Shown here piece by piece: positions 1-9,024 of a stretch of 64,000 bases of DNA. This stretch comes from Tepidiforma thermophila (lineage in GTDB: Bacteria > Chloroflexota > Dehalococcoidia > Tepidiformales > Tepidiformaceae). A program made the translations under genes and the position numbers. The notes beneath the pieces were generated by a model. The model saw only the letters and a program-made list of their open reading frames with translations. It had not been told where the DNA came from and searched no databases. Location: NCBI RefSeq assembly GCF_002563855.1, contig NZ_PDJQ01000001.1, positions 2,604,001 through 2,668,000 of the forward strand, written 5' to 3'. How positions within the stretch are numbered: the stretch's first letter is position 1; each line of letters opens with the position of its first letter.

Positions 1-126
1 GACGGAGAGGTAGGCGACGCGCGAGAGGGACTCGGCGTCGGTTTCACCGAGCTGCTTCAGGCCGAGGAGCAGGAGGCGGCGCGCCGGGGGCAGGAGTTCG
101 AGCTGGGGGGTGAGCGTTTCGGCCAT
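1..126 (-). CDS. Winged-helix transcriptional regulator, N-terminal fragment
   Basis: Only the first 42 codons lie in the window; the gene runs off the left edge. The peptide begins MAETLTPQLELLPPARRLLL and continues with a helix-rich stretch ending RVAYLSV. This matches the start of ArsR/DeoR-like winged-helix regulators, in which a leader helix is followed by 'LPPARR..LL..LK..GE.....LS', the first helix of the DNA-binding fold. The ATG at 126 is the only plausible start here. No Shine-Dalgarno sequence precedes it. Ligand and targets cannot be judged from this fragment. Confidence 0.5.
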   Translation of the reverse strand, partial: MAETLTPQLELLPPARRLLLLGLKQLGETDAESLSRVAYLSV

Positions 127-243
127 TGAAGGAATCGATTGGAGGGTAGGGCGAAACCTGCGCCCGGGTGAGGGCCGATCGGCCCACGGGAGGCGGGCCG
201 GGAGGGCCGGATGCAACGGGGCCGGCCCTCCCCGGCGGGGGTG

Positions 244-1890
244 TCAGGCCGCGGCGGGCTGGCGGAGGGTGAAGGTTTCGCCGCGGGAGTTATGGGCGAG
301 GGTGCCGAACCGGAGGATGAAGGATGCGAGCTCGGCGGTGCTGCCGGCGAGCGCCTGGGTTTCGCGGGCGATTTCGGAGACCTGGGCGGCGATCTCTTCG
401 ACGCTGGCCGAAACCTGCTGGCTGGCGGCGGCAGACTGCTGGGCGACAGCGGAGGCATCGGCGACGGCGTGGCGGACCCGATCGGCGGCGGCCGTCATCT
501 CGGCGGCGCGGGCGGCCGACTCACGGGCGAGGCCAGCGACGCGCTCGAGGATATCGACGACCATGGCCACGCTCTCATCGACGGAGCGGGCGGCTTCGGA
601 GATGCGGCGGATTTCGTCATTGACGACCGTAGCGCCCTGTACGATGCGCTCGAGGGCGGCGCCGGCGCGCTCGGCGCGGGCCGCGCCTTCGTCGACGTTG
701 GCCATCGAGGTCTCCATGGCGCGAACGGCGCGCTGGGTGCCGCCCTGGACGGCGCCGATGAGGGCGGCGATCTCCTTGGTGGCGACGGCGGTGCGCTCGG
801 CGAGGGAGCGGACGTTCTCGGCGACGACGGCGAAGCCGCGGCCCTGTTCGCCCGCGCGGGCGGCTTCGATGGCGGCGTTCAGGGCGAGCAGATTGGTCTG
901 CGCGGCGATGTCGTCGATAACCTGGACGATGGCGCCGATTTGCGAGCCCTGCCGGCCGAGGTCTTCGATTTCGGCAGCCGTCTGGCGAACGGTGTCGCGG
1001 ATGGCGGCCATGGCCTCGACCGTCTGCTGGACGGCCGCGGTGCCTTCGCGGGCTTCGGCGAGGGAGGCTTCACCCCGCTCGGTAGCGGAGGCAGCCGCAG
1101 CGCGGGCGCGTTCGAGCGCCTGCTGGACGGTATCGGTGGCGCGGACGGCTTCGTCGAGGGCAGCTGCCTGGCCGGCGGCGGCGCGGGCGACCCCCTCGCT
1201 GGCCTCGCCGAGGGCATCGATTTCGGCGTTGAGGGCGGACATCGTGGAGGTTTGCGTGGCGGCGCCGCGGGCGACTTCGGAGACGGCGCCGGCGATTTCG
1301 CGGGCGGCGACATCGACCTGGGCGATGTTCTGGCCGAGGTTCTGGAGGGGCTGGCCGAGGGTATCGTGGATATCGACGAGCTTCTCGAGGACACCCTCGC
1401 TGATGAAGGTTTCGACGGCGAGCGAAGCGTCGAGGACGAAAACCTTCATCAATGCGGCGATGGTGTCGGCGAGATCCTGGCCCTTGAGCTTCTTCGCCAG
1501 CAGCGGGAACAGGAGCTGGCCGTAGATGCCGTAGTTGCCGACGTTCCAGCGGGGCTCGATCTGGAGGCGGGCGTGGGCGGCGCCGACGCGGAGGCGGTGT
1601 TCGAAGTACTCCTCATCGAAGCGGGCGTCGAGGAGGCGGAGGAGGTAGTCCAGCTGGGCTGCTTCGAGGCGGGCGCGGGTGGAGCCGGCCTCCTGGACCT
1701 TGCGCTGCCATTCGGGGAAGGCCGCGGCGTGGTCGTAGAAGCGGCGGACGATCTCCTCGGCCTGGGGGCGGAGGAGGGCGGCGGCGCGGCGGACGAGCGC
1801 GGCGTCGCGGTCGGAGATGCCGACCCAGCGGAGGCGGAGGGCCTGGTCGGCGCGGTCGATGTGGAGGCGTTGGGTGAGGCGGTCGGACAT
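244..1890 (-). CDS. Globin-coupled soluble methyl-accepting chemotaxis protein (HemAT-like)
   Basis: This 548-residue protein has an N-terminal sensor globin (about 1-170) and a C-terminal MCP signalling domain. The globin shows the motif of globin-coupled sensors, [15 protein letters not shown], with His106 as the expected proximal haem ligand. The tip of the MCP hairpin, [20 protein letters not shown], lies at about 348-370. There is no transmembrane segment, so it should be a cytoplasmic oxygen or redox receptor acting through CheA/CheW, as known for HemAT. No che genes are nearby. The ATG at 1890 is preceded by GGGAG seven bases upstream; the reading frame stays open further upstream, but that extension has no family similarity. 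It is divergent from the histidine kinase gene, with 285 bp between them. Confidence 0.9.
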   Translation of the reverse strand: MSDRLTQRLHIDRADQALRLRWVGISDRDAALVRRAAALLRPQAEEIVRRFYDHAAAFPEWQRKVQEAGSTRARLEAAQLDYLLRLLDARFDEEYFEHRLRVGAAHARLQIEPRWNVGNYGIYGQLLFPLLAKKLKGQDLADTIAALMKVFVLDASLAVETFISEGVLEKLVDIHDTLGQPLQNLGQNIAQVDVAAREIAGAVSEVARGAATQTSTMSALNAEIDALGEASEGVARAAAGQAAALDEAVRATDTVQQALERARAAAASATERGEASLAEAREGTAAVQQTVEAMAAIRDTVRQTAAEIEDLGRQGSQIGAIVQVIDDIAAQTNLLALNAAIEAARAGEQGRGFAVVAENVRSLAERTAVATKEIAALIGAVQGGTQRAVRAMETSMANVDEGAARAERAGAALERIVQGATVVNDEIRRISEAARSVDESVAMVVDILERVAGLARESAARAAEMTAAADRVRHAVADASAVAQQSAAASQQVSASVEEIAAQVSEIARETQALAGSTAELASFILRFGTLAHNSRGETFTLRQPAAA

Positions 1891-2175
1891 AGCGGGACTC
1901 CCGGGCAGGTGGTTTGCAACCGGGCTTCGCGGCCGATTGCCTCCTATCAATCGGTCACGGGATACCCAACATGCCATCGGGAGAAACCCTTCAGGACGGC
2001 TTTGTGAAATTTCTTCATGGCAAAGCGAAGTTCGAACCGGGCAGCGGGGGTGCCTGCGGGAGGGTTTGCCCAAAACCAAAGAGAAATATTTGAAGAACGG
2101 CGGTGTCGGGGAAGTCCCGCATTTATGGTCACATTGCGGACCTATCATGCTGGCTGCCACGGGGAGGGCACGGCG

Positions 2176-3330
2176 ATGGCGCACCATATTCACGTCGGGC
2201 GGCCGACTGCAACCTGGCAGGAGGCCGTAGTGGCCGGGGCGCCCGATGGGGTGCTGCTGGTGGACGGGGCCGGGCGGGTCCAGGCGATGAACCCGGCGGC
2301 GGAACAGATCTTCGGGATGACGGCGGAGGGCGCCGCCGGGCGAAGCGTGCAGGCGTTTGTGCCGGAGCGAATGCGGGAGCGGCATGCCGGGCTGATGATG
2401 GACTTCTTTGCGACGGCGGTCAGCCCGCGGGGGATGCAGGAGCGGGCGCCGGTGGCGGCAGTGCGGGCGAACGGCGAGGAGTTTATGGCTGAGATTGCGC
2501 TGATCCCCGTCAAGGTCGGCGAGGAGCGCATGGTTGCCTGCATTGTGCGGGACGTCACGGAGCAGCTGCAGATGCAGGCCGCGGCGGCGCGCGCAGAGCG
2601 GCTGGAGAGCCTGCGGGTGCTCTCGGCGGGGCTTGCGCACGACTTCAACAACATCCTGGCGACGGTGACCGGCAATGCAGAGTTCGCCCTTCAGCGTGCC
2701 GGGGAGGACTCACTTTTGCGGGAGGCGCTGGAGGACATCCGGGAGGCGGGGCGGCGGGCTGCGGAGATGGTGCGGCAGATGCTGCGGTTTGCGGGCGGGG
2801 GCGAGCTGGCGCGGGAACCGGTCGACCTGATTGCGGTCACACTCGATACCCTGCGGATGCTCCGAGGGGCGCTCGGCAACGGCGTCATGGCGACGACGGA
2901 CCTGCCGGAAACGCCGGTCGTGGTGATGGCCGACCCGGTGGGAATCCGGCAGGTGCTCATGAACCTCATCATCAACGCGTCCGAGGCGATGGCCGAGGGC
3001 GGGGGAACGCTCACGGTGCGGGTCGGGCACCAGCGCGTGACGCGGGCATACCTGGACCGGTGCCGCCAGCGCACCTGCTTCGGGTGCGCCGACGCGCAGC
3101 CCGGGGCGTACGCGTGTCTTGAGGTGGCGGACACCGGGGTCGGGATGGACGCCGCGACGCTGGAGCGGATTTTCGAGCCCTTCTTCAGCACGAAGTTCCA
3201 GGGACGCGGGCTGGGGCTGGCGGCGGTGCTTGGGGTGGTGGTCGGGCACCGGGGAGCGGTGCACGTGGAGAGCGAAAAGGGGAAGGGGACAACGTTCCGG
3301 GTGCTGCTGCCGCTGACCTGTGAGGGCTAG
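2176..3330 (+). CDS. PAS-domain sensor histidine kinase (NtrB-type)
   Basis: The 384-residue protein has a PAS domain (about 10-130), an NtrB-type H-box [13 protein letters not shown] with phospho-acceptor His155, an N-box [10 protein letters not shown] (about 263), and G boxes VADTGVGMD and FEPFFSTKF...GRGLGL. It is a soluble kinase with no membrane segment. The ATG at 2176 follows GGGGAGGG by seven bases, and the frame upstream carries no domain. No response regulator is adjacent, so this is an orphan kinase. Odd feature: between the N and G1 boxes there is a cysteine cluster (Cys296, 301, 304, 314) that is not part of the kinase fold and could bind a metal or sense redox. Confidence 0.88.
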   Translation: MAHHIHVGRPTATWQEAVVAGAPDGVLLVDGAGRVQAMNPAAEQIFGMTAEGAAGRSVQAFVPERMRERHAGLMMDFFATAVSPRGMQERAPVAAVRANGEEFMAEIALIPVKVGEERMVACIVRDVTEQLQMQAAAARAERLESLRVLSAGLAHDFNNILATVTGNAEFALQRAGEDSLLREALEDIREAGRRAAEMVRQMLRFAGGGELAREPVDLIAVTLDTLRMLRGALGNGVMATTDLPETPVVVMADPVGIRQVLMNLIINASEAMAEGGGTLTVRVGHQRVTRAYLDRCRQRTCFGCADAQPGAYACLEVADTGVGMDAATLERIFEPFFSTKFQGRGLGLAAVLGVVVGHRGAVHVESEKGKGTTFRVLLPLTCEG

Positions 3331-3343
3331 CCGGCGGACAGGC

Positions 3344-3372
3344 TTGCATGCGAACGTCTGTTCTGCTAGTGT
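3344..3372 (+). promoter_or_regulatory. Promoter candidate placed for a leaderless transcript
   Basis: TTGCAT (3344-3349), a 17-base spacer and TAGTGT (3367-3372) fit -35 and -10 boxes. The -10 box ends six bases before the GTG at 3379, so transcription would begin at or next to the start codon. No Shine-Dalgarno sequence is present. The same spacing is seen at several other genes in this window. Confidence 0.5.
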
Positions 3373-3378
3373 CCGCGC

Positions 3379-4500
3379 GTGGTGCGGTTTCTCCACAGCT
3401 CGGACTGGCAGCTGGGCATGACCCGGCACTTCCTGGGGAGCGACGCGCAGGCGCGGTACGGGGCGGCGCGGGTCGAGGCGATCGAGACGCTGGGGCGGAT
3501 TGCGCGGGAAGAGGGGGCGGCGTTCGTGGTGGTGGCGGGGGACGTGTTCGAAACGAACCTGGTCGGGCGGGAGGTGGTGACGCGGGCGCTGGATGCGATG
3601 CGCGATGCCGGGGTGCCGTTCTACCTGCTCCCGGGAAACCATGACCCGCTCGCGCCGGGGTCGGTGTGGGAATCGGAGCGATTCCTGGGGCGGAAGCCGG
3701 GCAACGTACACGTGCTCGGGCCGGAGCCGGTGGAAGCGGCACCCGGGACGTGGCTGGCGGGGGTGCCGTGGCGGAGCAAGCAGGCGCCGGGACGGGAGGA
3801 GGTCCGTGCTGCGGCGGCAGCGCTTGGGGCGCGTGCGGGCGAGCGGGTGCTGGTGCTGCACGGGCAGGTGGAGCGCGGGCCGGAGGCTGCGGTTACGCTG
3901 GAGCGGGCGTGGATCGAGGCGGCGCTGCGGGAGCACGGGATTGGGTACGTCGCCCTTGGGGACCGCCATTCGACGACGGACATCGGCTGCGGCGGCCGGG
4001 CGTGGTATTCGGGGACGCCGGAGCAGACGGATTATGACGAGCTGGAACCCGGGAAGGTGCTTGTGGTGGACCTCAACGGGGGCGGGTGCGCGGTACGGGC
4101 GGTGCCGGTCGGGCGGTGGCGGTTCGTCGAACGGGCGCTGGAGATTTCGAGCAGCGAGGAGCTGCGGGCTGCACTGGAGGAGCTGGACCGGCTGCCGGAG
4201 CGGCGACGGACGATCCTGCGGCTGCGGATTCGCGGCATGGGCGGGCCGGAGCTGCTGGGGGCCATCGAGGCCGCGGTGGAAGAGCTAAAGGCATCGTTCG
4301 CGGCGGTCGAGCCGTGGGAGCGGTACCGCGAGTTCGTGGTCCGTGCGAACGGCGAAAGCATCGCGTCGCTGGGGCTTACCGGGTATGCGGCAGCGGCGGC
4401 AGAGGAGCTCGACGCTCTGGCACAGGGTGGCGGGCCTGATGCCGAGGCGGCGAGCGAGGCGCTGGCGCTGCTCTACCGGCTGGCGAGGGGGTCGGCATGA
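3379..4500 (+). CDS. DNA repair exonuclease, Mre11/SbcD-like metallophosphoesterase
   Basis: The 373-residue protein has the calcineurin-like phosphoesterase motifs in order: SDWQLG (9-14), GDVFE (about 54), LLPGNHDP (about 85), VLHGQ (about 160) and GDRHS (194-198). It should be the nuclease subunit that partners the ATPase encoded next, with which it overlaps by four bases (ATGA). The first motif is DxQ instead of the DxH of E. coli SbcD, and the last is GDRH instead of GHxH. From memory, actinobacterial homologues share the DWQ form. The GTG at 3379 is chosen because a promoter -10 box ends six bases upstream. Confidence 0.82.
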   Translation: MVRFLHSSDWQLGMTRHFLGSDAQARYGAARVEAIETLGRIAREEGAAFVVVAGDVFETNLVGREVVTRALDAMRDAGVPFYLLPGNHDPLAPGSVWESERFLGRKPGNVHVLGPEPVEAAPGTWLAGVPWRSKQAPGREEVRAAAAALGARAGERVLVLHGQVERGPEAAVTLERAWIEAALREHGIGYVALGDRHSTTDIGCGGRAWYSGTPEQTDYDELEPGKVLVVDLNGGGCAVRAVPVGRWRFVERALEISSSEELRAALEELDRLPERRRTILRLRIRGMGGPELLGAIEAAVEELKASFAAVEPWERYREFVVRANGESIASLGLTGYAAAAAEELDALAQGGGPDAEAASEALALLYRLARGSA

Positions 4501-7172
4501 GGTACCACCGGGTGACCGTGCGGAACTTCCGGGGGATTTCGGACGCGCGGGTGGAGTTTCCCGAGGGGCGGCTGCTCGTCATCGAGGGGCCGAACGAAGC
4601 GGGAAAGAGCAGCATCGTCGAGGCGATCAGGCTGCTGTTCGACTTCACGGCGGCGTCGAACGCGGAGGAGGTGCGGCGGGTGAGGCCGCTGGGGCGGGAT
4701 GCGGACCCGGAGGTAGAGCTGGAGTTCAGCATCGGCGGGAGGCGTTGCCGGTACCGGAAGGTGTTCAATCGGCGGGGCGTGACGGAGCTGGAGGTCTCGG
4801 GCAGCAGCGAGGCGGTGTACAGCGGGCGCGAGGCGCATGACCAGGCGCGCAGGCTGCTCGAGGAGGCGGTCGACGAGGCGCTGTTCGAGTCGCTGCGGGT
4901 GCTGCAGGGCGAGAGCCTCGTTACGCCCGGGGGACTCTCGAAGAGCCAGCGGCTGCTGGCGGCGCTGGATGCCGCGGCGGGATCCGACCCCGCCGGCGAG
5001 GGGCTGTTCGAGCGCGCAAAGAAGGAGTTTGGCCGCTACTACACCGAGAAGCAGGAGCGGGAGACGGACGAGCTCCAGGCGGCACGGAAAATAATGCAAG
5101 AGGCGCAGCAGCAGGTTGCGGAGCTCGGGGCCGAGGTCCGGGCGCTGGAGGAGAAGGCGGAGCGGGTGCGGCAGCTGGAGCCGGAGGTTGCGAAACTGCG
5201 TGAGCGGGTCCGGGAGCTGGAGACCGGGCAGCGGGAGCTCGGCGCACGGCTCGAAGCGCGGCGAGAGGCAGAGCACGCGGAGGAGCTCGCCCGGAAGGAG
5301 CTGGAGGCTGCGGAGGCGCAGCTGCGGCAGGTGGGCGAGGAGGTGCAGCGGCGGGCCGAGCGCGGGCGGGAGGCGGAGCGGCTCGCGCGGGAGCTGGAGT
5401 CGCTGGAAGGGGAGCTTGCGGCACGGCGCGGGGAGCTCGCGGAGCTGGAGGGCGAGGCGCGGGCGAAGCGGGAGGCAGCGAACGCGGCCGAGAAGCAGTT
5501 CGAGACGGCGAGTGCACGGGCGAAAACGCTGGCAGACGACTTGAATTATGCGCAGGAGCTGCTCCAGGCAGCGCAGATGGAGCGGCGGCTGCAGGCGATT
5601 GTTGAGGCGGAGGAGCGGCGGGAGGCGGCGCAGGCGTTCCTGGCCGGTTGCCGGGTCACGCCGGAGCTGCTCAAACGGGTCGAGGAGGCGGAACAGCAGG
5701 TGCAGCGGACGGAGGCGCAGCTGCGTGCGGTGGTGGTGCAGGTGGAGGTGGAGGGACCGGCGGGGGCGGCGGTGGTGGTCGATGGTGAGGAGCGGCCGCT
5801 CGAGCGGGGGCTGCTGAAGGTGGAGGTGACGGAGGAGCGGCGGATCGACCTGCCGGGCGGGTTCGCGGTGGTGGTGCGTCCCTCGCAGAGCCAGGGGCTG
5901 CTGGAGGGGCGGCTGCGGGAGCGGCGGGAGGAGCTGGAACGGCTGCTCGCGCAGGCCGGGGCGGAGAACGCCCAAGAGGCCCGGGAGCTGGAGCAGCGGC
6001 GGCTGGCGGCGAGGCAGGAGGTGGAGCAGGCGGAGCGGACGATCCACGGGCAGCTGATGGACCTGCCAAACCGCGAGGACCTGGAGGGACGGCTCGCGCG
6101 GACCCGCGGGCGTATCGCGGCGTACCGGGCGACGCATGCGGGGCGGACGCTGCCGGCGACCATCGAGGAGGCGCGGCGGGCAAAAGAAACGGGCGACGCA
6201 GAGGTGGAGGAGACGCGCGCGGCCGCCGAGGCGGCAGAACGGGCCGCGCGGGAGGCCGAGGGCGCGCTGCGCGGGGCGGATGCGGCCGTGGGGGAGATCG
6301 CAAAGCGGGTTGAACGGAGCCGGGGTCTCCTGGAGCGGCTGCGGGCGGAGGCGGAGCAGGCCGAGCGGGAGCGGCCGTCGGCGCGGCTCGACGAGGAGCT
6401 CGCAGCGGCGCGCGGCGCGGCGGCTCATGCGCAGCGCAGACTTGAGGAGGTGCGCGCCCGGCTGGCAGAGATCGGCGACCCCGGACCGGAGCTCGAACGG
6501 GTTGCTTCGGAGCTCGAAACGGGGAAGCGGCGGCTGCGTGAGGCGGAGCGAGAGATGGATGAAGCGCGCGGCGCGCTCAGGCACGCGGGCGACGGCACGC
6601 TACAGGCGCAGCTGGATGAGGCCCGGAGCCGGCTCGAGGCCGCGACAGAGCGCGCGGAGCGGGTGGAGCGGAAGGCGGAGGCAGCGCGGCTCCTCTTACG
6701 GACACTGGAGAAGCACCGGGAGGCGGCACAGCGGATGTACGGCCCGCTGCTGGCGGAGCGGATGGCGGAACTCGGGCGGAGGGTGTTCGGGGAGGATTTC
6801 GCGGTCGAGCTTGACGCGGAGCTGGCCCCGAAGCGGCGGCGGCTGAACGGCACATGGCTGGATGTGAAGGACCTGAGCGTTGGGGCGCGGGAGCAGCTGG
6901 CGGTCCTGCACCGGGCAGCGTGTGCGGCGGCCGCAGCCCGAGATGGGGTGCCCTTTTTCCTCGACGATGCGCTGGGTTGGAGCGACGAGCAGCGTCTGGA
7001 GGAGATTGCGAGGGTGCTGGCAGAGCTCGCGAGCGAGGTGCAGGTGGTAGTGCTGACCTGTCAGCCGGGGCGGTTTGCCGCGGCGCAGCCGGCGGAGGTG
7101 GTGCAGATTGCCGGAGGGCGCACCGGGGCGACGGACGGGACCAGGGAGGGAACGCAGCCGGGGCTGCTCTGA
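4497..7172 (+). CDS. Rad50/SbcC-like coiled-coil ATPase
   Basis: The protein has 891 residues. An N-terminal ABC-type half carries Walker A GPNEAGKSS (31-39). Long heptad-rich, Glu/Arg/Ala-rich coiled coils run through about 180-790. The C-terminal half carries Walker B VPFFLDDALG (about 818). Pairing with the upstream metallophosphoesterase by an ATGA overlap points to a Mre11-Rad50-type complex for DNA end processing. The CxxC zinc hook of SbcC/Rad50 is absent; mid-coil there is one lone Cys (FLAGCRV) and then a small beta-rich insert around 410-465. It is therefore closer to the short YhaN-like Rad50 relatives, and how it dimerises is unknown. Confidence 0.8.
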   Translation: MRYHRVTVRNFRGISDARVEFPEGRLLVIEGPNEAGKSSIVEAIRLLFDFTAASNAEEVRRVRPLGRDADPEVELEFSIGGRRCRYRKVFNRRGVTELEVSGSSEAVYSGREAHDQARRLLEEAVDEALFESLRVLQGESLVTPGGLSKSQRLLAALDAAAGSDPAGEGLFERAKKEFGRYYTEKQERETDELQAARKIMQEAQQQVAELGAEVRALEEKAERVRQLEPEVAKLRERVRELETGQRELGARLEARREAEHAEELARKELEAAEAQLRQVGEEVQRRAERGREAERLARELESLEGELAARRGELAELEGEARAKREAANAAEKQFETASARAKTLADDLNYAQELLQAAQMERRLQAIVEAEERREAAQAFLAGCRVTPELLKRVEEAEQQVQRTEAQLRAVVVQVEVEGPAGAAVVVDGEERPLERGLLKVEVTEERRIDLPGGFAVVVRPSQSQGLLEGRLRERREELERLLAQAGAENAQEARELEQRRLAARQEVEQAERTIHGQLMDLPNREDLEGRLARTRGRIAAYRATHAGRTLPATIEEARRAKETGDAEVEETRAAAEAAERAAREAEGALRGADAAVGEIAKRVERSRGLLERLRAEAEQAERERPSARLDEELAAARGAAAHAQRRLEEVRARLAEIGDPGPELERVASELETGKRRLREAEREMDEARGALRHAGDGTLQAQLDEARSRLEAATERAERVERKAEAARLLLRTLEKHREAAQRMYGPLLAERMAELGRRVFGEDFAVELDAELAPKRRRLNGTWLDVKDLSVGAREQLAVLHRAACAAAAARDGVPFFLDDALGWSDEQRLEEIARVLAELASEVQVVVLTCQPGRFAAAQPAEVVQIAGGRTGATDGTREGTQPGLL

Positions 7173-7210
7173 GGGGCGGTCGGGTGCCGGGAACCGGGGA
7201 GGGCGCGCGG

Positions 7211-7260
7211 TTGCCCGCATCTCTGAGACTCAGTATCGTGACTTGCTGATACGAACTCTC
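7211..7260 (+). promoter_or_regulatory. Promoter with overlapping dyad, candidate metal-regulator operator
   Basis: TTGCCC (7211-7216), a 17-base spacer and TATCGT (7234-7239) form a promoter candidate for the ABC uptake operon. Overlapping it is an imperfect inverted repeat: GAGACTCAGTATC (7225-7237) and GATACGAACTCTC (7248-7260), 10 of 13 positions paired, separated by 10 bases. A repressor bound here would cover the -10 box and start site. Zur, MntR or another metal repressor is the natural guess, given the operon. Confidence 0.5.
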
Positions 7261-7273
7261 AGAGGAGGCGGGG

Positions 7274-8239
7274 ATGCGCAAGACGTGGTTCGGGTTGGCG
7301 CTGGTGATGGCGGCGCTGGCCGCTGCGACGCTCGGCGCGGCGTGCGGCGGAGATGACGACGACGGCGGCGAGGGGGTACGGGTTGTCGCGACGACGACGC
7401 AGATCGGCGCGCTTGTGCGGGAGGTGGCCGGGGACCGGGTGCAGTTGACGGTGCTGCTCCAGGCCGGGGCAGACGCGCACGATTACGAGCCCTCGCCGCA
7501 GGATTCGCGGACGCTGAAGAACGCGGACCTTGTGCTGAAGAACGGCATTGGGCTGGATGAGTGGCTTGACGACCTGATCAAGAACTCGGGCACGAAGGCG
7601 AAGGTGGTGGTGGCGACAGAAGGCATCGAGCCGCTCGAGGGTGAGGCGCACGATGACCACGGTTCCGAAGCGGATAAAGAAAAGGACGACCACGGTCATG
7701 AGCACGGGGAAGGCGACCCGCACGTGTGGCATGACCCGGAGAACGTGAAGGTGATGGTGAAGAACATCGCGGAGGCGCTGGCGGAGGTCGACGGCGAAAA
7801 CGCAGCAACCTACCGGGCGGATGCGGAGGCGTACGCGAAGAAGCTCAACGAGGTGGACCGCGAGATCAGGGCGCTGTTCGAGCCGATTCCGGCGGCGGCG
7901 CGGAAGGTGGTGACGAACCACGAATCGCTGAACTACTTCGCGAAGCGGTACCAGATTGAGATTATCGGGGCGATTATCCCGGGGACGGCGAAGGAGGCGC
8001 AGCCTTCGGCGCAAGACCTCGCGAAGCTGACGGACCTCATCCGCAGCGAGGGCGTGAAGGCGATCCTTGCCGAGGCGGAGATTGACCCGAAGGTTGCGGA
8101 GCAGCTGGCGAAGGATACCGGGGTACGGGTCGTGACCGGGGTGTATGCTGACTCGCTGGGGCCGGCAGGCAGCGGCGCCGACACGGTGCACGGCATGCTG
8201 CTGCACAACGCGCGGCTCATTGCGGAGGCGCTGAGATAG
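7274..8239 (+). CDS. Zinc ABC transporter substrate-binding lipoprotein (ZnuA-like)
   Basis: The 321-residue protein has a lipoprotein signal, with hydrophobic core ALVMAALAAATLGAAC and the lipobox Cys near residue 24, so it is exported and lipid-anchored. It belongs to the cluster A-I metal-binding proteins. Likely ligands are the His in GADAHDYEP, the His in DPHVWHDPEN, the His in TNHESLNYF and possibly the Asp of YADSLG. A histidine, not a glutamate, at the third position favours zinc over manganese. A His/Asp/Glu-rich loop (about 125-150) precedes HVWHD, as is usual in ZnuA. GGAGG lies six bases before the ATG. First gene of a three-gene uptake operon. Confidence 0.85.
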   Translation: MRKTWFGLALVMAALAAATLGAACGGDDDDGGEGVRVVATTTQIGALVREVAGDRVQLTVLLQAGADAHDYEPSPQDSRTLKNADLVLKNGIGLDEWLDDLIKNSGTKAKVVVATEGIEPLEGEAHDDHGSEADKEKDDHGHEHGEGDPHVWHDPENVKVMVKNIAEALAEVDGENAATYRADAEAYAKKLNEVDREIRALFEPIPAAARKVVTNHESLNYFAKRYQIEIIGAIIPGTAKEAQPSAQDLAKLTDLIRSEGVKAILAEAEIDPKVAEQLAKDTGVRVVTGVYADSLGPAGSGADTVHGMLLHNARLIAEALR

Positions 8240-8286
8240 GGGACGCGGACCAGGCAGAGGGGATCGCTGCGCGCAGCCGAACGCTC

Positions 8287-9024
8287 GTGCTCTCGGGTGT
8301 GGCCATTGCCTACGGCCACAACCTCGCGGTGTGCGACGTGGAGGCCAGCATCCCGCCGGGGTCGGTAGTCGGGCTGATCGGGCCGAACGGGAGCGGGAAA
8401 TCGACGCTGCTGAAGGCGATTGCGGGGTCGCTGCCGCTGCGGGAGGGCGAGATCCGGTTCGGCGAGCGTCCGCTCCGGGAGCTGTCCGGGCGGGTCGCGT
8501 ACGTGCCGCAGCGGGAGGAAGTGAACTGGGAGTTCCCGGTCACGGCGCTGGACGTGGTGATGATGGGCCGGTACCGAAGGCTCGGGTGGCTCCGGTGGCC
8601 GGGCCGGGCCGACCGTGCCGCGGCCGAGGCGGCGCTGGAGGCGCTCGGGCTTGGCGGGCTGGGCCACCGGCATATCAGCCAGTTTTCTGGGGGGCAGCAG
8701 CAGCGGATCTTTCTCGCCCGGGCGATGGTGCAGGAGCCGGAGCTGGTCTTGCTCGATGAGCCGTTCACGGGCGTCGATGTGCAGAACCGGGCGGTGTTCC
8801 ATGAGCAGATCCGGGCGTTCGCGCGCGGCGGGGTGACGGTGCTGTTTGCGACGCACGACCTCGACGAGGTGCGGGCAACAACGACGCACGTGCTCTTGCT
8901 GAACCGGCGGATGGTGGCATTCGGTCCAACGCCGGAGACGTTCACGCCGCAAAACCTGCGGGCGGCGTTCGGCGGGCAGGTTGCGGTGTTCGAGCAGGTT
9001 CCCGTGTTCGAGCGGCTGCCATGA
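8287..9024 (+). CDS. Metal ABC transporter ATP-binding protein (ZnuC-like)
   Basis: The 245-residue ATPase has Walker A GPNGSGKST, signature FSGGQQQRIFLARAM and Walker B LVLLDEPFTGVD. It should energise zinc import with the flanking binding protein and permease, and overlaps the permease gene by ATGA. The start is uncertain: GTG 8287 has no Shine-Dalgarno sequence, and the frame is open upstream for more than 50 bases to the end of the binding-protein gene without an ATG/GTG/TTG. The N-terminus from GTG begins directly in the first beta strand (LSGVAIAYG), so a few residues may be missing or a non-standard start used. Confidence 0.85.
   Translation: MLSGVAIAYGHNLAVCDVEASIPPGSVVGLIGPNGSGKSTLLKAIAGSLPLREGEIRFGERPLRELSGRVAYVPQREEVNWEFPVTALDVVMMGRYRRLGWLRWPGRADRAAAEAALEALGLGGLGHRHISQFSGGQQQRIFLARAMVQEPELVLLDEPFTGVDVQNRAVFHEQIRAFARGGVTVLFATHDLDEVRATTTHVLLLNRRMVAFGPTPETFTPQNLRAAFGGQVAVFEQVPVFERLP

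Noticed and set aside
244-2640. 798-residue minus-strand reading of the chemoreceptor region
   Set aside because: Only residues from the ATG at 1890 have family similarity; the first 250 residues are antisense to the kinase gene and are Arg/Pro/His-rich.
4473-6584. 703-residue minus-strand open frame
   Set aside because: Antisense shadow of the Rad50-like coiled-coil gene; Leu/Pro/Arg-rich with no domain.
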